DNA from: Lachnospiraceae bacterium NK4A179
GTDB taxonomy: Bacteria > Bacillota > Clostridia > Lachnospirales > Lachnospiraceae
Length of the DNA: 64,000 nucleotides
Direction: 5' to 3'
NCBI GenBank assembly: GCA_000421045.1
Contig: ATWC01000006.1
Coordinates: 1 to 64,000, forward strand
The notes under the pieces were generated by a model. The model was not told where the DNA came from and made no database searches. It was given only the letters and a program-made list of their open reading frames with translations. Both the position numbers and the translations under genes were made by a program. This document shows, piece after piece, positions 34,380-43,850 of the stretch (positions within the stretch are counted from its first letter, which is position 1; the number at the start of each line of letters is the position of its first letter).

Positions 34380-36116
34380 ATGAATGTATACCGCAGGTTA
34401 AAGACACTGCTTAACGGAAAACAAAAGAGGGATTTTATCCTCCTGCTTGTGCTTATAATAATAAGCGCTTTTTTGGAGACCCTCGGAGTTTCGGTGATCC
34501 TTCCCATAATCACCGCAGTAGCGGATCCGGATGCGGTACTTGGCAATGAATATGTAATGGCAGTCATGAATATGATGGGGCTGGAACTTACGGGACTTAG
34601 TTTTGCAAAGCTTGTCCTGATAGCAGCCATCATCATTTATGCGGTAAAGAACCTGTATCTGCTTTTTCTTTATTATATACAGGCTGCATATGTTTCGAAG
34701 CTTGAGAGCGGTACATCATCAAGACTTCTTAATGATTACCTGAACAGGCCTTATGAGTTCTACCTGAATGCGGACGTGAATGCGATATTCCAGACTGTGA
34801 ATAAGGATATACCGCATGTTTTCATACTCCTGCAGGAAGTGCTGCTTACACTTACGGAAATGGCTGTGGTCGTGTGTCTTTGCATTGTGCTGTTTATAGT
34901 CAATATAAAGATGACACTCATAAGCTCACTCTTTATAGGTGTGCTGCTTTTGATCGTGGTATTTGCCGCAAAGCCAAAGCTTGGCCGCCTAGGCACACAG
35001 AGGCTTGAGAAACAGGTTTCAACGATGAAGTGGATGCAGCAGGCTGTATTTGGCATTAAGGATGTGAAGGCTGCAGACAGGAAGGATTATTTCCTCAGAT
35101 GCTTTGCCGATTCCTATGACGATCTTGCCAATGCAAACAGAAAGTATACTGTGCTTTCGGCGCTGCCAAGGCTTCTTCTGGAATTCTGCTGCATGGCAGG
35201 CGCACTGGGCTTTCTGCTTGTATGTGTATTAAACGGCGTGGATATGATGCCGATGCTTCCGACCATAGGAGTATTTGCCGCATCGGCCATAAGACTGCTT
35301 CAGAGCGTTAACCGTATATCAACACACCTCTCGTCCATAGCATATTATGAGACGAGCTTAAACTTTGTCTGTGACAATATAGATGTTACCGGACTTAAAG
35401 GTATAGACAGGAATGAGTCACGCTCTAAAGAACGCATCAGCATAAAGAAGGGCGTGGAAGTAAAGGATATAACCTACAGATATCCCGGCACGGAAAAGAA
35501 GATATTCGATCATGCATCGATGAGCATACCTGTGGGAAAGAGCATAGGTGTTGTGGGTGTGAGCGGTGCCGGAAAAACAACCGTCATAGATATTTTATTA
35601 GGGCTTTTAAAACCGGAAGAGGGCAGCGTCTATGCTGACGGCAAAGATATACATGATGATCTGCCTGCTTATCTGCATGACACAGGTTATATAGCTCAGA
35701 ATATCTACATGCTTGATGCGACAATACGTGAGAATGTTGCATTCGGTGAGAAAAGGGAAGACATCTCCGATGAAAGAGTATGGGAAGCTCTCAGGGAAGC
35801 TCAGCTGGAGGACTTTGTAAAGAGCCTTCCGGATGGTCTTGATACACAGACAGGTGACAGGGGCGTGCGCATATCCGGCGGACAGAGGCAGAGGATAGGA
35901 ATTGCAAGGGCTCTTTATAATGATCCCGAGCTCCTTATATTTGATGAAGCTACCAGCGCTTTGGATAATGATACCGAGGCTGCGATAATGGAAGCCATTA
36001 ATGCATTAAAGGGAAGGAAGACAATGGTCATCATAGCCCACAGGCTTGGGACTATTGAGAACTGCGATATAATCTACAGGGTTGAAAATGGAAAGATCGA
36101 AACCACGAAAATATAA
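34380..36116 (+). CDS. ABC transporter, PglK-type lipid-linked glycan flippase (first copy)
   Basis: A 578-residue half-transporter: six helices (residues 1-320) then an ATPase domain. Walker A is GVSGAGKTT, the signature is ISGGQRQRIGIARAL, Walker B is LLIFDEATSALD and the H-loop is IIAHR. The N-terminal NGKQKRDFILLLVLIIISAFLETLGVS is typical of PglK-like flippases that move undecaprenyl-diphosphate oligosaccharides outward. A second such gene lies at 43816. No Wzx/MATE-type flippase was seen in the window, so these are the likely export step. Confidence 0.9.
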   Translation: MNVYRRLKTLLNGKQKRDFILLLVLIIISAFLETLGVSVILPIITAVADPDAVLGNEYVMAVMNMMGLELTGLSFAKLVLIAAIIIYAVKNLYLLFLYYIQAAYVSKLESGTSSRLLNDYLNRPYEFYLNADVNAIFQTVNKDIPHVFILLQEVLLTLTEMAVVVCLCIVLFIVNIKMTLISSLFIGVLLLIVVFAAKPKLGRLGTQRLEKQVSTMKWMQQAVFGIKDVKAADRKDYFLRCFADSYDDLANANRKYTVLSALPRLLLEFCCMAGALGFLLVCVLNGVDMMPMLPTIGVFAASAIRLLQSVNRISTHLSSIAYYETSLNFVCDNIDVTGLKGIDRNESRSKERISIKKGVEVKDITYRYPGTEKKIFDHASMSIPVGKSIGVVGVSGAGKTTVIDILLGLLKPEEGSVYADGKDIHDDLPAYLHDTGYIAQNIYMLDATIRENVAFGEKREDISDERVWEALREAQLEDFVKSLPDGLDTQTGDRGVRISGGQRQRIGIARALYNDPELLIFDEATSALDNDTEAAIMEAINALKGRKTMVIIAHRLGTIENCDIIYRVENGKIETTKI

Positions 36117-37236
36117 GATAGCGATAATCCTGCCGCATTTTTATCCTTATGTGGGCGGCGCGGAGAAGATGTTCTATGATCTGGCCGTGAAGCTTGCATC
36201 TGCAGGTCATCGTGTTCATGTGGTCGCCGAGAAGGTCGATGATGAGCATGACGGACGCATGGAGTTTGACGGGATAAAAGTATGGTACTGCAGATGGGCC
36301 TCGGCATTCGGGCATCCCATTCCAAGGCAGAAGGATATAGAGCGACATATCAAGTGGTGCAACATAGTACATACTTCGATATTTACGACTGCGCCTGTTG
36401 TTAGCCGCCTTGCGGAAAGATATCACAAGCCTTCGGTGCTTACAGTTTATGAGATGAGAGGCTTCAAATGGTTTTTCACCGATTCATGGTACAGGGCAGG
36501 CATTTATTTTCTTGTTGAGCAGTACAGCTGCAGACAGAAGTTTGATGCATATCATGCAATATCAGATGCAACGGCTGCGGATATGAAAAAGTATGCGCAG
36601 AAGAAGGATGTGCACAGAGTATATCTTGCAAATGAGCTGGGAAATGAAACTCAGGCGACATCCTCATTTTCACTCAGAGAGTATTTCGGACTTAAGGATG
36701 AATTTATATTCCTTTATTATGGCAGACCCGGTAAGACAAAAGGCGTGCAGGTTTATGAAAAAGCTCTTGAGATACTTAAAAAGAGAGGCGCGCTTTCAAG
36801 AAAGATAAGATACTGTTTCATACTTGGAAAGGAGCCTGCGGGTCCGAGGAAGGATTTCTTAAGGAGTCTTAAGAAGGCAGGGCTTTCCGGTTATGTTCTG
36901 ATAAGAGGTTCCGTTGAAAGGGAAGATCTTGCAGAGGCTATCAAACAGGCCGACTGTGTGGTCGTACCTTCGCTTACGGAAGGATTCGGTTTTTCGGCGC
37001 TTGAAGCCTGCCAGTCAGGTGCGCGCTTAATATGCAGTGATGCAGGTTCGCTCCCTGAGGTCGTATACGGAGACTGTGCGGTTTTTAAGAACCGTGATGC
37101 CAAAGACCTCGCCGATAAGCTTGAAGCAGCGGCAGCGGGAGATAAAGATATATTCAGGAAGATACCTGAAAAGAAATTTACTTATGATGCAATGTTTGAC
37201 GGCATCATGGAGATATATGAGGGAATTATAAAATGA
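36088..37236 (+). CDS. Family 4 glycosyltransferase
   Basis: I use the ATG at 36088 (382 residues) with AGGG 6 bases upstream; a TTG two codons earlier is in frame. It overlaps the ABC gene by 29 bases. IAIILPHFYPYVGGAEKMFYDLA is the GGAE acceptor loop; the donor half starts FIFLYYGRPGKTKGVQV and holds CVVVPSLTEGFGFSALEACQSGARLI with the E-x7-E signature. Donor unknown. Confidence 0.9.
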   Translation: MERSKPRKYKIAIILPHFYPYVGGAEKMFYDLAVKLASAGHRVHVVAEKVDDEHDGRMEFDGIKVWYCRWASAFGHPIPRQKDIERHIKWCNIVHTSIFTTAPVVSRLAERYHKPSVLTVYEMRGFKWFFTDSWYRAGIYFLVEQYSCRQKFDAYHAISDATAADMKKYAQKKDVHRVYLANELGNETQATSSFSLREYFGLKDEFIFLYYGRPGKTKGVQVYEKALEILKKRGALSRKIRYCFILGKEPAGPRKDFLRSLKKAGLSGYVLIRGSVEREDLAEAIKQADCVVVPSLTEGFGFSALEACQSGARLICSDAGSLPEVVYGDCAVFKNRDAKDLADKLEAAAAGDKDIFRKIPEKKFTYDAMFDGIMEIYEGIIK

Positions 37237-39302
37237 CAGCTTTCTGGTTTTTTGCAGGTGAGATGGCAGCGATAGTCATGATGGCTGCGCTGTACAGAAG
37301 GACAGATATATTCAAGCTTCTGATAGGAGGTCTCGGACTTTATTTTGCAAATTACATTCTTATATCGGGCGTGCTCATATGGGCAGACGGTTTTTCAATA
37401 GACAGGGCGGCACTGTGGACATTTATAGTATGTGCCGTAACGGCAGCAGCGCTGCTCTTTACATGGACAAAGGGTATGCCGCATATCAGATTCATTTTTA
37501 AGCCGTACATACCTTTGTTTGTCATAATGATAGTATGCGGCCTGCTTTCTGCCAACAAGGCCGGTCTTTACAGCATGGGTCAGGATTCAGGCGTGTATCA
37601 GGCCAGAGCCATGTTTTATATGGCAGGTTACAACGACAGTCATATAAAGCTTGATGAGATACAGGATGTAAACAGTGAATGGGGACGTACGCTTTACCTT
37701 AACAGTATAAAGGATCTGGACGGGTTTTATCTTGATACGGATATAGATTCATTTTCGGACCCTGCAGATATTAAGGAAATCGACGGTGTGCTTCACGGAG
37801 TTGCAACTTATCCCGCACTCCTTGCACTGTTTTCCATGGTATTTGGCTTTAAGGGTATGCTTGGAGTCAACTCGGTTGCATATCTTTTACTGATTGCAAA
37901 TGTATGGTTTGTATGTACCAATATGAAATTCAGACCGGTATATAAGACTGTTGCAACAGCACTTGCTGCACTTTCACCGATAGTCCTCTGGGGTGCGCAG
38001 AATACACTGCCAGATCTTATCATCGCGCTGCTCTTCTGTGCATTCATGAGTTTTCTTTCGGAGGGAACAAAGAAGAGAGTGACTTTTGTTTCGGCTATAC
38101 CGCTTGCAGCAATGTGTTTCTTCCATGTGCAGATATCGATATTTATGCCGATGTTCGTGATCATCTATCTTATGAATTACTTACGGACAAAGCATAAGGG
38201 ATATCTTAGTGCACTTATCATGCTGCTGATCGCATATCCGTGCGGAATGATGATGATGCTTAAGACTGCCACAAGGTATGTGGACAGCAACCTTGGAAAC
38301 CTTTACGCCAAAACAGGAAATATCCTTAATGCAGATAATCTGCTGGGAATAGTCATTACCGTATCTGCCGTGTGCGCAGTCATTGCGGTGCTGCTCCTGA
38401 TGATCGGAAAGAAGGCTTCTGTCATAAGGATATCAAGAAAGCTTAAGAAGAGCGCAGCTGCCGGAAGGACGGCAAAAACAGTGCTCTGCATAGTGACTGC
38501 TGCTTTTGTGCTGCTCTTTGCAAGAGAGATATTCAATCTTCAAAGGAACGGACTGCAGTTTGTAAGGATCACATTTGCCGCAGTGCTTCAGATGTCTGCA
38601 TATGTGATGCTGCCTCTTGCTTTTGTGGCTATCATCTACAAAGGCAAGTCTTGGTTTAAGGACAGATTTTTTGCAACATTAAGTTTTACATTTATGTATC
38701 TGCTGTTTATGTATTGTGTTGTGGTAATGCCGCAGATATATTATTTCTACTACTCGGCAAGGTATCTTTCATTTCTTGTGATACTGCCGATACTGATCGC
38801 AGGATACATGCTCGATAAGATAAGAGTTTCTTATACGCTGCCTCTTGTTGCAGCAGGAGCTATACCCATGTTACTGCTGAATACTCTTCTTGTTACTGAT
38901 AAGGATCTTACCTACAGTCAGTTTGAACTCCTTGATGGACTTGAATCCTGCATCACTGACAAGGATGCGGTACTGATCAATTCGCAGGGATACAAAGAGT
39001 ATCAGGTATACTGGATGCCTCTCAAGGCGCTTACAGGCGCAGACATATATTTCGTTGAGGATGGAAAACTTGATACGCAGGCAAGACGTCTCGGAAAGAC
39101 TCATGAGAATGTGTTTGTACTTTCTTATGATGCTGCAACGATAACGGGTGAGACAGAGGATTTCCGTGAGGTGTATAAAGGCACTGCACACGGATCCGTT
39201 TATGAGGATTTCTACAGATATGCAACACCTTATCCGAGAAATGCCGTAAAACTGGATACACCAATGACGCTTTTCATAGCGGAAGAGAAAAAAGACAGAT
39301 GA
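37233..39302 (+). CDS. Large multispanning membrane protein, GT-C glycosyltransferase candidate
   Basis: A 689-residue protein with about 14 hydrophobic helices and a C-terminal soluble part. The outer loop after the fourth helix contains LYSMGQDSGVYQARAMFYMAG, an acidic residue in a Q-D-x-G-x-Y context like that of ArnT/PMT-related GT-C enzymes, and a long acidic segment follows (residues 150-190). Such enzymes transfer sugar from polyprenyl phosphate outside the membrane. It overlaps the upstream gene (ATGA) and is followed by a DPM1-like synthase that could make its donor. Confidence 0.68.
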   Translation: MTAFWFFAGEMAAIVMMAALYRRTDIFKLLIGGLGLYFANYILISGVLIWADGFSIDRAALWTFIVCAVTAAALLFTWTKGMPHIRFIFKPYIPLFVIMIVCGLLSANKAGLYSMGQDSGVYQARAMFYMAGYNDSHIKLDEIQDVNSEWGRTLYLNSIKDLDGFYLDTDIDSFSDPADIKEIDGVLHGVATYPALLALFSMVFGFKGMLGVNSVAYLLLIANVWFVCTNMKFRPVYKTVATALAALSPIVLWGAQNTLPDLIIALLFCAFMSFLSEGTKKRVTFVSAIPLAAMCFFHVQISIFMPMFVIIYLMNYLRTKHKGYLSALIMLLIAYPCGMMMMLKTATRYVDSNLGNLYAKTGNILNADNLLGIVITVSAVCAVIAVLLLMIGKKASVIRISRKLKKSAAAGRTAKTVLCIVTAAFVLLFAREIFNLQRNGLQFVRITFAAVLQMSAYVMLPLAFVAIIYKGKSWFKDRFFATLSFTFMYLLFMYCVVVMPQIYYFYYSARYLSFLVILPILIAGYMLDKIRVSYTLPLVAAGAIPMLLLNTLLVTDKDLTYSQFELLDGLESCITDKDAVLINSQGYKEYQVYWMPLKALTGADIYFVEDGKLDTQARRLGKTHENVFVLSYDAATITGETEDFREVYKGTAHGSVYEDFYRYATPYPRNAVKLDTPMTLFIAEEKKDR

Positions 39303-40357
39303 ACAAGATGGATAGGAAAAAAAAGGTAAAGCTGATCATTCAGATCCCCTGCTATAACGAGGCGGATACGCTTGAGATAGCATTAAATGATCTGCCGAAG
39401 CAAATAGACGGCATAGATGAGATAGAGTATCTGATCATCGATGACGGAAGCACGGATAAGACTGTTGAAGTGGCAGTCAACTGGGGCGTCCATCATGTGG
39501 TCAGCTTTACAAGGAACAAGGGGCTTGCAAAAGGCTTCATGGCGGGCATAGAAGCTGCGCTTTCCTATGGGGCTGATATCATAGTCAATACTGATGCTGA
39601 CAATCAGTATTGCGGAGAAGATATAGAAAAGCTCATTCGTCCCATACTTAACGGAGAGGCTGATATCGTGATAGGTGAAAGACCTATCGATAAGACACCT
39701 CATTTCTCATGGATAAAAAAGAAACTCCAGCATTTTGGAAGCTTTGTTGTGAGAAAGGCATCAAAGACTAACATACCGGATGCGCCTTCGGGTTTCAGGG
39801 CATTCTCAAGAGAAGCTGCAATGCATCTGAATGTTGTGAACGAATATACATATACACTTGAGACTATCGTGCAGGCCGGAAGAAACAAGATGGCGATAAC
39901 TTCCGTGCCCATAAGGACCAATCCGGAGCTCAGGAAATCAAGGCTTTTCAACAGCATGGGTTCCTATGTAAAGAAATCGATGCTTACTATACTCAGAGCT
40001 CTGCTCATGTACAGATCGCTGATGGTACTTTCCGTAATGGGATCGATACCTTTCCTTATAGGCTTCAGTATTGGCGTGCGTTTCCTTGTGTACTATTTCC
40101 AGCATCAGGCGGGCGGTCATATTCAGTCGCTGATACTTGCTTGTACGCTCATGATCATAGGTTTCATGACATTTATTATAGGTATGCTGGCCGATGTGCT
40201 TTCTGCAAACAGAAAACTTATCGAGGATGTGCAGTATCATGTGAGAAAGCTCACATATGATGAATCCAATGCCGAAGTGTGGCAGGAGGCAGGAAACCGC
40301 AAGGTCTTGAAAGAAGAAGAAGCAGCAGAGGGTTCCGATTATGCCTCGGATGACTGA
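39299..40357 (+). CDS. DPM1-like polyprenyl-phosphate sugar synthase (GT2)
   Basis: A 352-residue GT2 protein: LIIQIPCYNEADTLEIAL, YLIIDDGSTDKT, SFTRNKGLAKGFMAGI, NTDADNQYCGEDI and APSGFRAFSREA place it with dolichol/polyprenyl-phosphate sugar synthases. Two C-terminal helices (about residues 240-305) anchor it. It is coupled to the GT-C-like gene before it (ATGA). A run of eight A (39317-39324) near the start codon is slippage-prone. Confidence 0.88.
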   Translation: MNKMDRKKKVKLIIQIPCYNEADTLEIALNDLPKQIDGIDEIEYLIIDDGSTDKTVEVAVNWGVHHVVSFTRNKGLAKGFMAGIEAALSYGADIIVNTDADNQYCGEDIEKLIRPILNGEADIVIGERPIDKTPHFSWIKKKLQHFGSFVVRKASKTNIPDAPSGFRAFSREAAMHLNVVNEYTYTLETIVQAGRNKMAITSVPIRTNPELRKSRLFNSMGSYVKKSMLTILRALLMYRSLMVLSVMGSIPFLIGFSIGVRFLVYYFQHQAGGHIQSLILACTLMIIGFMTFIIGMLADVLSANRKLIEDVQYHVRKLTYDESNAEVWQEAGNRKVLKEEEAAEGSDYASDD

Positions 40358-41141
40358 AAAGCCCATAGTCACTGTCAGGGTGATGATATATAACAATGCA
40401 TCCAAGCTGCATGAGACGATAGATTCGATAATGTTGCAGGACTATGATGCGATAGAAGTCATCATCAGTGATGACGGTTCTACAGATCCTGACAGGGAAC
40501 TGCTTGAAAAGGAAAGACAGAGAGCCGCGGAAAAATGTCTTGACGCGATATTGCTTCCGGCTCATGAGAATATGGGCACTGTTGCCCACTTAAACCTTAT
40601 TAATTCAAAAGCAAGCGGCAGGTATCTGATGAGCTGCTGTCCCGGAGATGTGCTTAATGATGCGCATACCGTCAGCAGTATTGTTGAAGCCTTTGAAAAA
40701 ACAGGCTGCAGATATCTCACATCCAGAAGGCTTGATGTATATGATGATCATACTAAGGTACGCCCTTATGCATTTACAGGCTTGCTGCTTTCGTGCATGC
40801 CGGGACGCCTTATGAATCATATGATAAAGAACCGTAATCTTATAAGCGGCTGTTCAAGCTTTGAACGTAAAGATATATTTGAGACCTACGGACCATACGA
40901 TGAAGATTATCGTCTGCTTGAGGATTTTCCTTTTGTGGTAAAGCTCCTGCAGAAGAAGGAGAAGATAGGATTCTTAAATAAGGTTACGGTCAGGCACGGT
41001 ATGGGTAGCGGTGTATCCACAGGAGAGATACATCCGGATATATATAAGGATCTGCTGACAATGAGGAAAAAACTGCTTGCGGATCCTGAGGGGCTCTATC
41101 AGAGCACCGTGGATTTTCTTAAGATGAATATCGAGGAATGA
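40341..41141 (+). CDS. Family 2 glycosyltransferase
   Basis: A 266-residue GT-A enzyme: PIVTVRVMIYNNASKLHETI, VIISDDGSTDPD and MSCCPGDVLND in place of the usual DxD, a variant of the metal-binding loop. It overlaps the previous gene by 17 bases. An ATG three codons in is also possible. The short length and C-terminal EDFPF segment are typical of EpsE/WfaP-like enzymes. Donor unknown. Confidence 0.85.
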   Translation: MPRMTEKPIVTVRVMIYNNASKLHETIDSIMLQDYDAIEVIISDDGSTDPDRELLEKERQRAAEKCLDAILLPAHENMGTVAHLNLINSKASGRYLMSCCPGDVLNDAHTVSSIVEAFEKTGCRYLTSRRLDVYDDHTKVRPYAFTGLLLSCMPGRLMNHMIKNRNLISGCSSFERKDIFETYGPYDEDYRLLEDFPFVVKLLQKKEKIGFLNKVTVRHGMGSGVSTGEIHPDIYKDLLTMRKKLLADPEGLYQSTVDFLKMNIEE

Positions 41142-41147
41142 CAGAAG

Positions 41148-41549
41148 ATGGAGATAAAGACATACAAACTGCAGAGGCATGGAGATTACAGGGGAAGCCT
41201 TGTGGCTCTTGAAGAGATGAAAGATGTCCCTTTTGAGGTAAAGAGAGTCTATTATGCCTTTGATACAAAGCCCGGCGTTGTGAGAGGCAATCATGCGCAC
41301 AAATCGCTTGAACAGCTGATGGTATGTGTGAAAGGTTCGTTGAAGCTTACGCTTGATGATGGCACGGACAGACAGAGTATAGTGCTCGATAATCCTTATG
41401 AAGGAGTATATATATCCAATAATATGTGGAGGGAAATGTCTGATTTCTCAGAAGACTGTGTGATGATGGTGTTTGCTTCCGAGTATTATGATGAAAACGA
41501 TTATATAAGGGACTATGATGAGTTCCTCAAATTTGTGGGTAAGAAGTGA
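41148..41549 (+). CDS. fdtA: dTDP-4-oxo-6-deoxyglucose 3,4-oxoisomerase, FdtA type
   Basis: A 133-residue single cupin. GDYRGSLVALEE, PFEVKRVYYAFD and VRGNHAHKSLEQLMVCVKGS carry the His pair (HAH) that is the active-site hallmark of FdtA/WxcM-type 3,4-ketoisomerases. The enzyme turns dTDP-4-keto-6-deoxyglucose into the 3-keto sugar, normally followed by a 3-aminotransferase (FdtB) and an acetyltransferase to give dTDP-Fuc3NAc. No FdtB-like gene is in the window; the only aminotransferase is the WecE-type protein at 10220. Confidence 0.92.
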   Translation: MEIKTYKLQRHGDYRGSLVALEEMKDVPFEVKRVYYAFDTKPGVVRGNHAHKSLEQLMVCVKGSLKLTLDDGTDRQSIVLDNPYEGVYISNNMWREMSDFSEDCVMMVFASEYYDENDYIRDYDEFLKFVGKK

Positions 41550-41550
41550 T

Positions 41551-42486
41551 ATGGATAAGATAGCTGTCCTCATTCCCTGTTACAACGAGGAAAAGACAAT
41601 TGAAAAAGTTGTGAAGGATTCCTTTGCCGCTCTTCCGAATGCAAAGGTTTATGTTTATGACAACAATTCCACTGACAGGACAGCAGAACTGGCAGAGAAA
41701 GCCGGAGCCATAGTACGACGTGAACCCAGGCAGGGAAAAGGCTATGTGCTTCGCAGGATGTTTCGTGAGATAGATGCGCTTTGCTATATCTGCGTTGACG
41801 GAGATGATACATATCCGATGGATAAGGCTCCGGAGATGGCGAGAAAGGTGCTTGAGGAAAATGTTGATATGGTAGTGGGCGACAGACTTTCCTCTACATA
41901 TTTCAAAGAAAATAAGAGACCTTTCCACAATGCCGGAAACTCCATGGTCCGCAAGACGATAAACAGACTCTTTGATTGTGAGATAAAAGATATCATGACA
42001 GGTTTCCGCGCACTGTCATATGAATTTGTGAAAAGCTATCCCGTGCTTTCAAGAGGCTTTGAGATAGAGACAGAGATGACCATACATGCCGTTTTCAATG
42101 AGATGGTGATAGATAATGTGGTCGTTGATTACAGAGACAGGCCGGATGGAAGCGACAGTAAGCTTAATACCTATTCCGACGGTGCAAAGGTTATCGTTAC
42201 CATAGTAAAGCTATATAAGAATTATAAGCCGTTTGAATTCTTCACATCTCTTTCTCTTGTGCTGATAGTGCTTGCAGCAGTTGCCTTCGGCTGGGTATTT
42301 GCAAGATTCCTTACGACACATCTGGTCGAGAATATGCCTACACTTGTGGTGAGCGGATTTACGGTGCTCGCTGCGATCCAGAGTTTTTTCTCGGGGCTCA
42401 TCCTTTCGGATATGGTTACTGCATCGAGACGCAGCACGGAACTTGAACTTAACAGGATCAGTGAAAGAAAGAGAGACCTGCAATGA
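41551..42486 (+). CDS. DPM1-like polyprenyl-phosphate sugar synthase (GT2)
   Basis: I use the ATG at 41551 (311 residues), just after the fdtA stop, since homology-like sequence begins there (MDKIAVLIPCYNEEKTIEKV); an ATG 36 bases upstream lies inside fdtA. VYDNNSTDRT, GKGYVLRRM, VDGDDTYP and MTGFRALSYEFV follow. Two C-terminal helices (about 230-290) complete the DPM1/GtrB pattern. It is coupled to the membrane gene downstream (ATGA), again pairing a lipid-sugar synthase with a GT-C-like protein. Confidence 0.88.
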   Translation: MDKIAVLIPCYNEEKTIEKVVKDSFAALPNAKVYVYDNNSTDRTAELAEKAGAIVRREPRQGKGYVLRRMFREIDALCYICVDGDDTYPMDKAPEMARKVLEENVDMVVGDRLSSTYFKENKRPFHNAGNSMVRKTINRLFDCEIKDIMTGFRALSYEFVKSYPVLSRGFEIETEMTIHAVFNEMVIDNVVVDYRDRPDGSDSKLNTYSDGAKVIVTIVKLYKNYKPFEFFTSLSLVLIVLAAVAFGWVFARFLTTHLVENMPTLVVSGFTVLAAIQSFFSGLILSDMVTASRRSTELELNRISERKRDLQ

Positions 42487-43850
42487 AGAAAGCGGTGCGC
42501 CTTGCAGCATGCGTAATATTTTATCTGCTCTTTCTTTTGGCTGACGGTGCGGTGCTTGGAGCTGACAGCAGAGGCTATATAGAGATGATCGCGGCCAGGG
42601 AGCCGGTCTATCCTCTTTTCCTTGCGGCTTTCAGATGTCTGTTTAATAACGGTGCAGAACTCTTTGCTGCCGCATTCATACAGTCGCTGCTGCAGGGATT
42701 AGCTGTGTTTTTAACTGTTGATTATGTAAGAGAAAAGTTTCAGGTGTCTCTTGTTCCGGAGATACTTATGTATCTTACACATGCGGGAGCTGCACTGCTC
42801 ATACGCTTTGCATCGGAGAGAGGAGCTGTCTTTTCGACGATGATAATGACAGAGGGAATAACAATGTCTCTCTGGCTGATCTTTATGGTACTGCTATTTA
42901 AAGCAGTGTATTCGGAAAAGTACCGTGATCTTTACCGGGTGCCGTTATTGCTTGCTATCATGTTCGATACAAGGAAGCAGATGGCAGCAGGATATGTGAT
43001 ATTTGTGATCGTTATTTTTTTCACGGGTATCAGGCGTTTTGAAAAAAAGAAATGGCTTAAGAGAACTGCTCTTGCTCTCGGGCTTTCGATGCTAAGCATC
43101 ATTGTGGCTGTTGCGGGTACAAGGCTTTACAATCTGATGCTTCGCGGTGAGTTTGCACAGAACACAAGAGACATGAACCTTGTGCTCACAACCACTCTTT
43201 ATGTCGCAGATGAAGATGACGGAAGGCTTATCGATGATCCTGCTGCAAAAGAGGTCTTTGATGAAACGGTTAAAAGCCTCAAGTCAAGCGAGAGCAACAT
43301 AAGCTTTGCTCCCTCTGATCTTTCCGGGCTTGCAGAGCATTATGAAGAACATTACGACGTGATAACGATAGATACCACCAAGGATCTGTTTGAAGATAAT
43401 GCCGTAAAAAGAGGCTTTGCACCGGGAATGGAAGCACAGAAGGAAGCCGACAGGATGTCTGCAGTGATAGTTAAAAGTCTTATGGCAGATAATCTGACCA
43501 AATATATGAAGATATATGCGGCATCGCTTCTTACCGGCTTTGTGAATACGATCGCACACAGGAACAGGTTTTTGAATATTGTGGCATTTGCATTATATGC
43601 GGCATATATATTTATGCTGATAAAGTGCTATAGGAAAAAAGAATTAAGGGATACAGCCGATACAGCGCTTACGGTGCTCATTGCGATCGCAGTGAATACC
43701 GGAGTTACTGCGGCGGTGATATTCTGTCAGTCGCGTTATATGATTTACAACATGGCGATCTTTTACATGTTGTTTATACTGATGGGATTTAATTTGTGGG
43801 GATCCGGGTTTAAAAATGAAGGCATTAAAAGACATAATAAAAAAGCTTGA
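42483..43850 (+). CDS. Multispanning membrane protein, GT-C glycosyltransferase candidate
   Basis: A 455-residue protein with about ten helices. The first outer loop, VLGADSRGYIEMIAAREPVYPLFL, has the D-S-x-x-Y and R-x-P-x-YP pattern that is common in GT-C enzymes of polysaccharide loci. A hydrophilic loop of about 120 residues lies before the last helices. Its start overlaps the preceding DPM1-like gene (ATGA), so that enzyme probably makes its lipid-linked donor. Confidence 0.7.
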   Translation: MKKAVRLAACVIFYLLFLLADGAVLGADSRGYIEMIAAREPVYPLFLAAFRCLFNNGAELFAAAFIQSLLQGLAVFLTVDYVREKFQVSLVPEILMYLTHAGAALLIRFASERGAVFSTMIMTEGITMSLWLIFMVLLFKAVYSEKYRDLYRVPLLLAIMFDTRKQMAAGYVIFVIVIFFTGIRRFEKKKWLKRTALALGLSMLSIIVAVAGTRLYNLMLRGEFAQNTRDMNLVLTTTLYVADEDDGRLIDDPAAKEVFDETVKSLKSSESNISFAPSDLSGLAEHYEEHYDVITIDTTKDLFEDNAVKRGFAPGMEAQKEADRMSAVIVKSLMADNLTKYMKIYAASLLTGFVNTIAHRNRFLNIVAFALYAAYIFMLIKCYRKKELRDTADTALTVLIAIAVNTGVTAAVIFCQSRYMIYNMAIFYMLFILMGFNLWGSGFKNEGIKRHNKKA

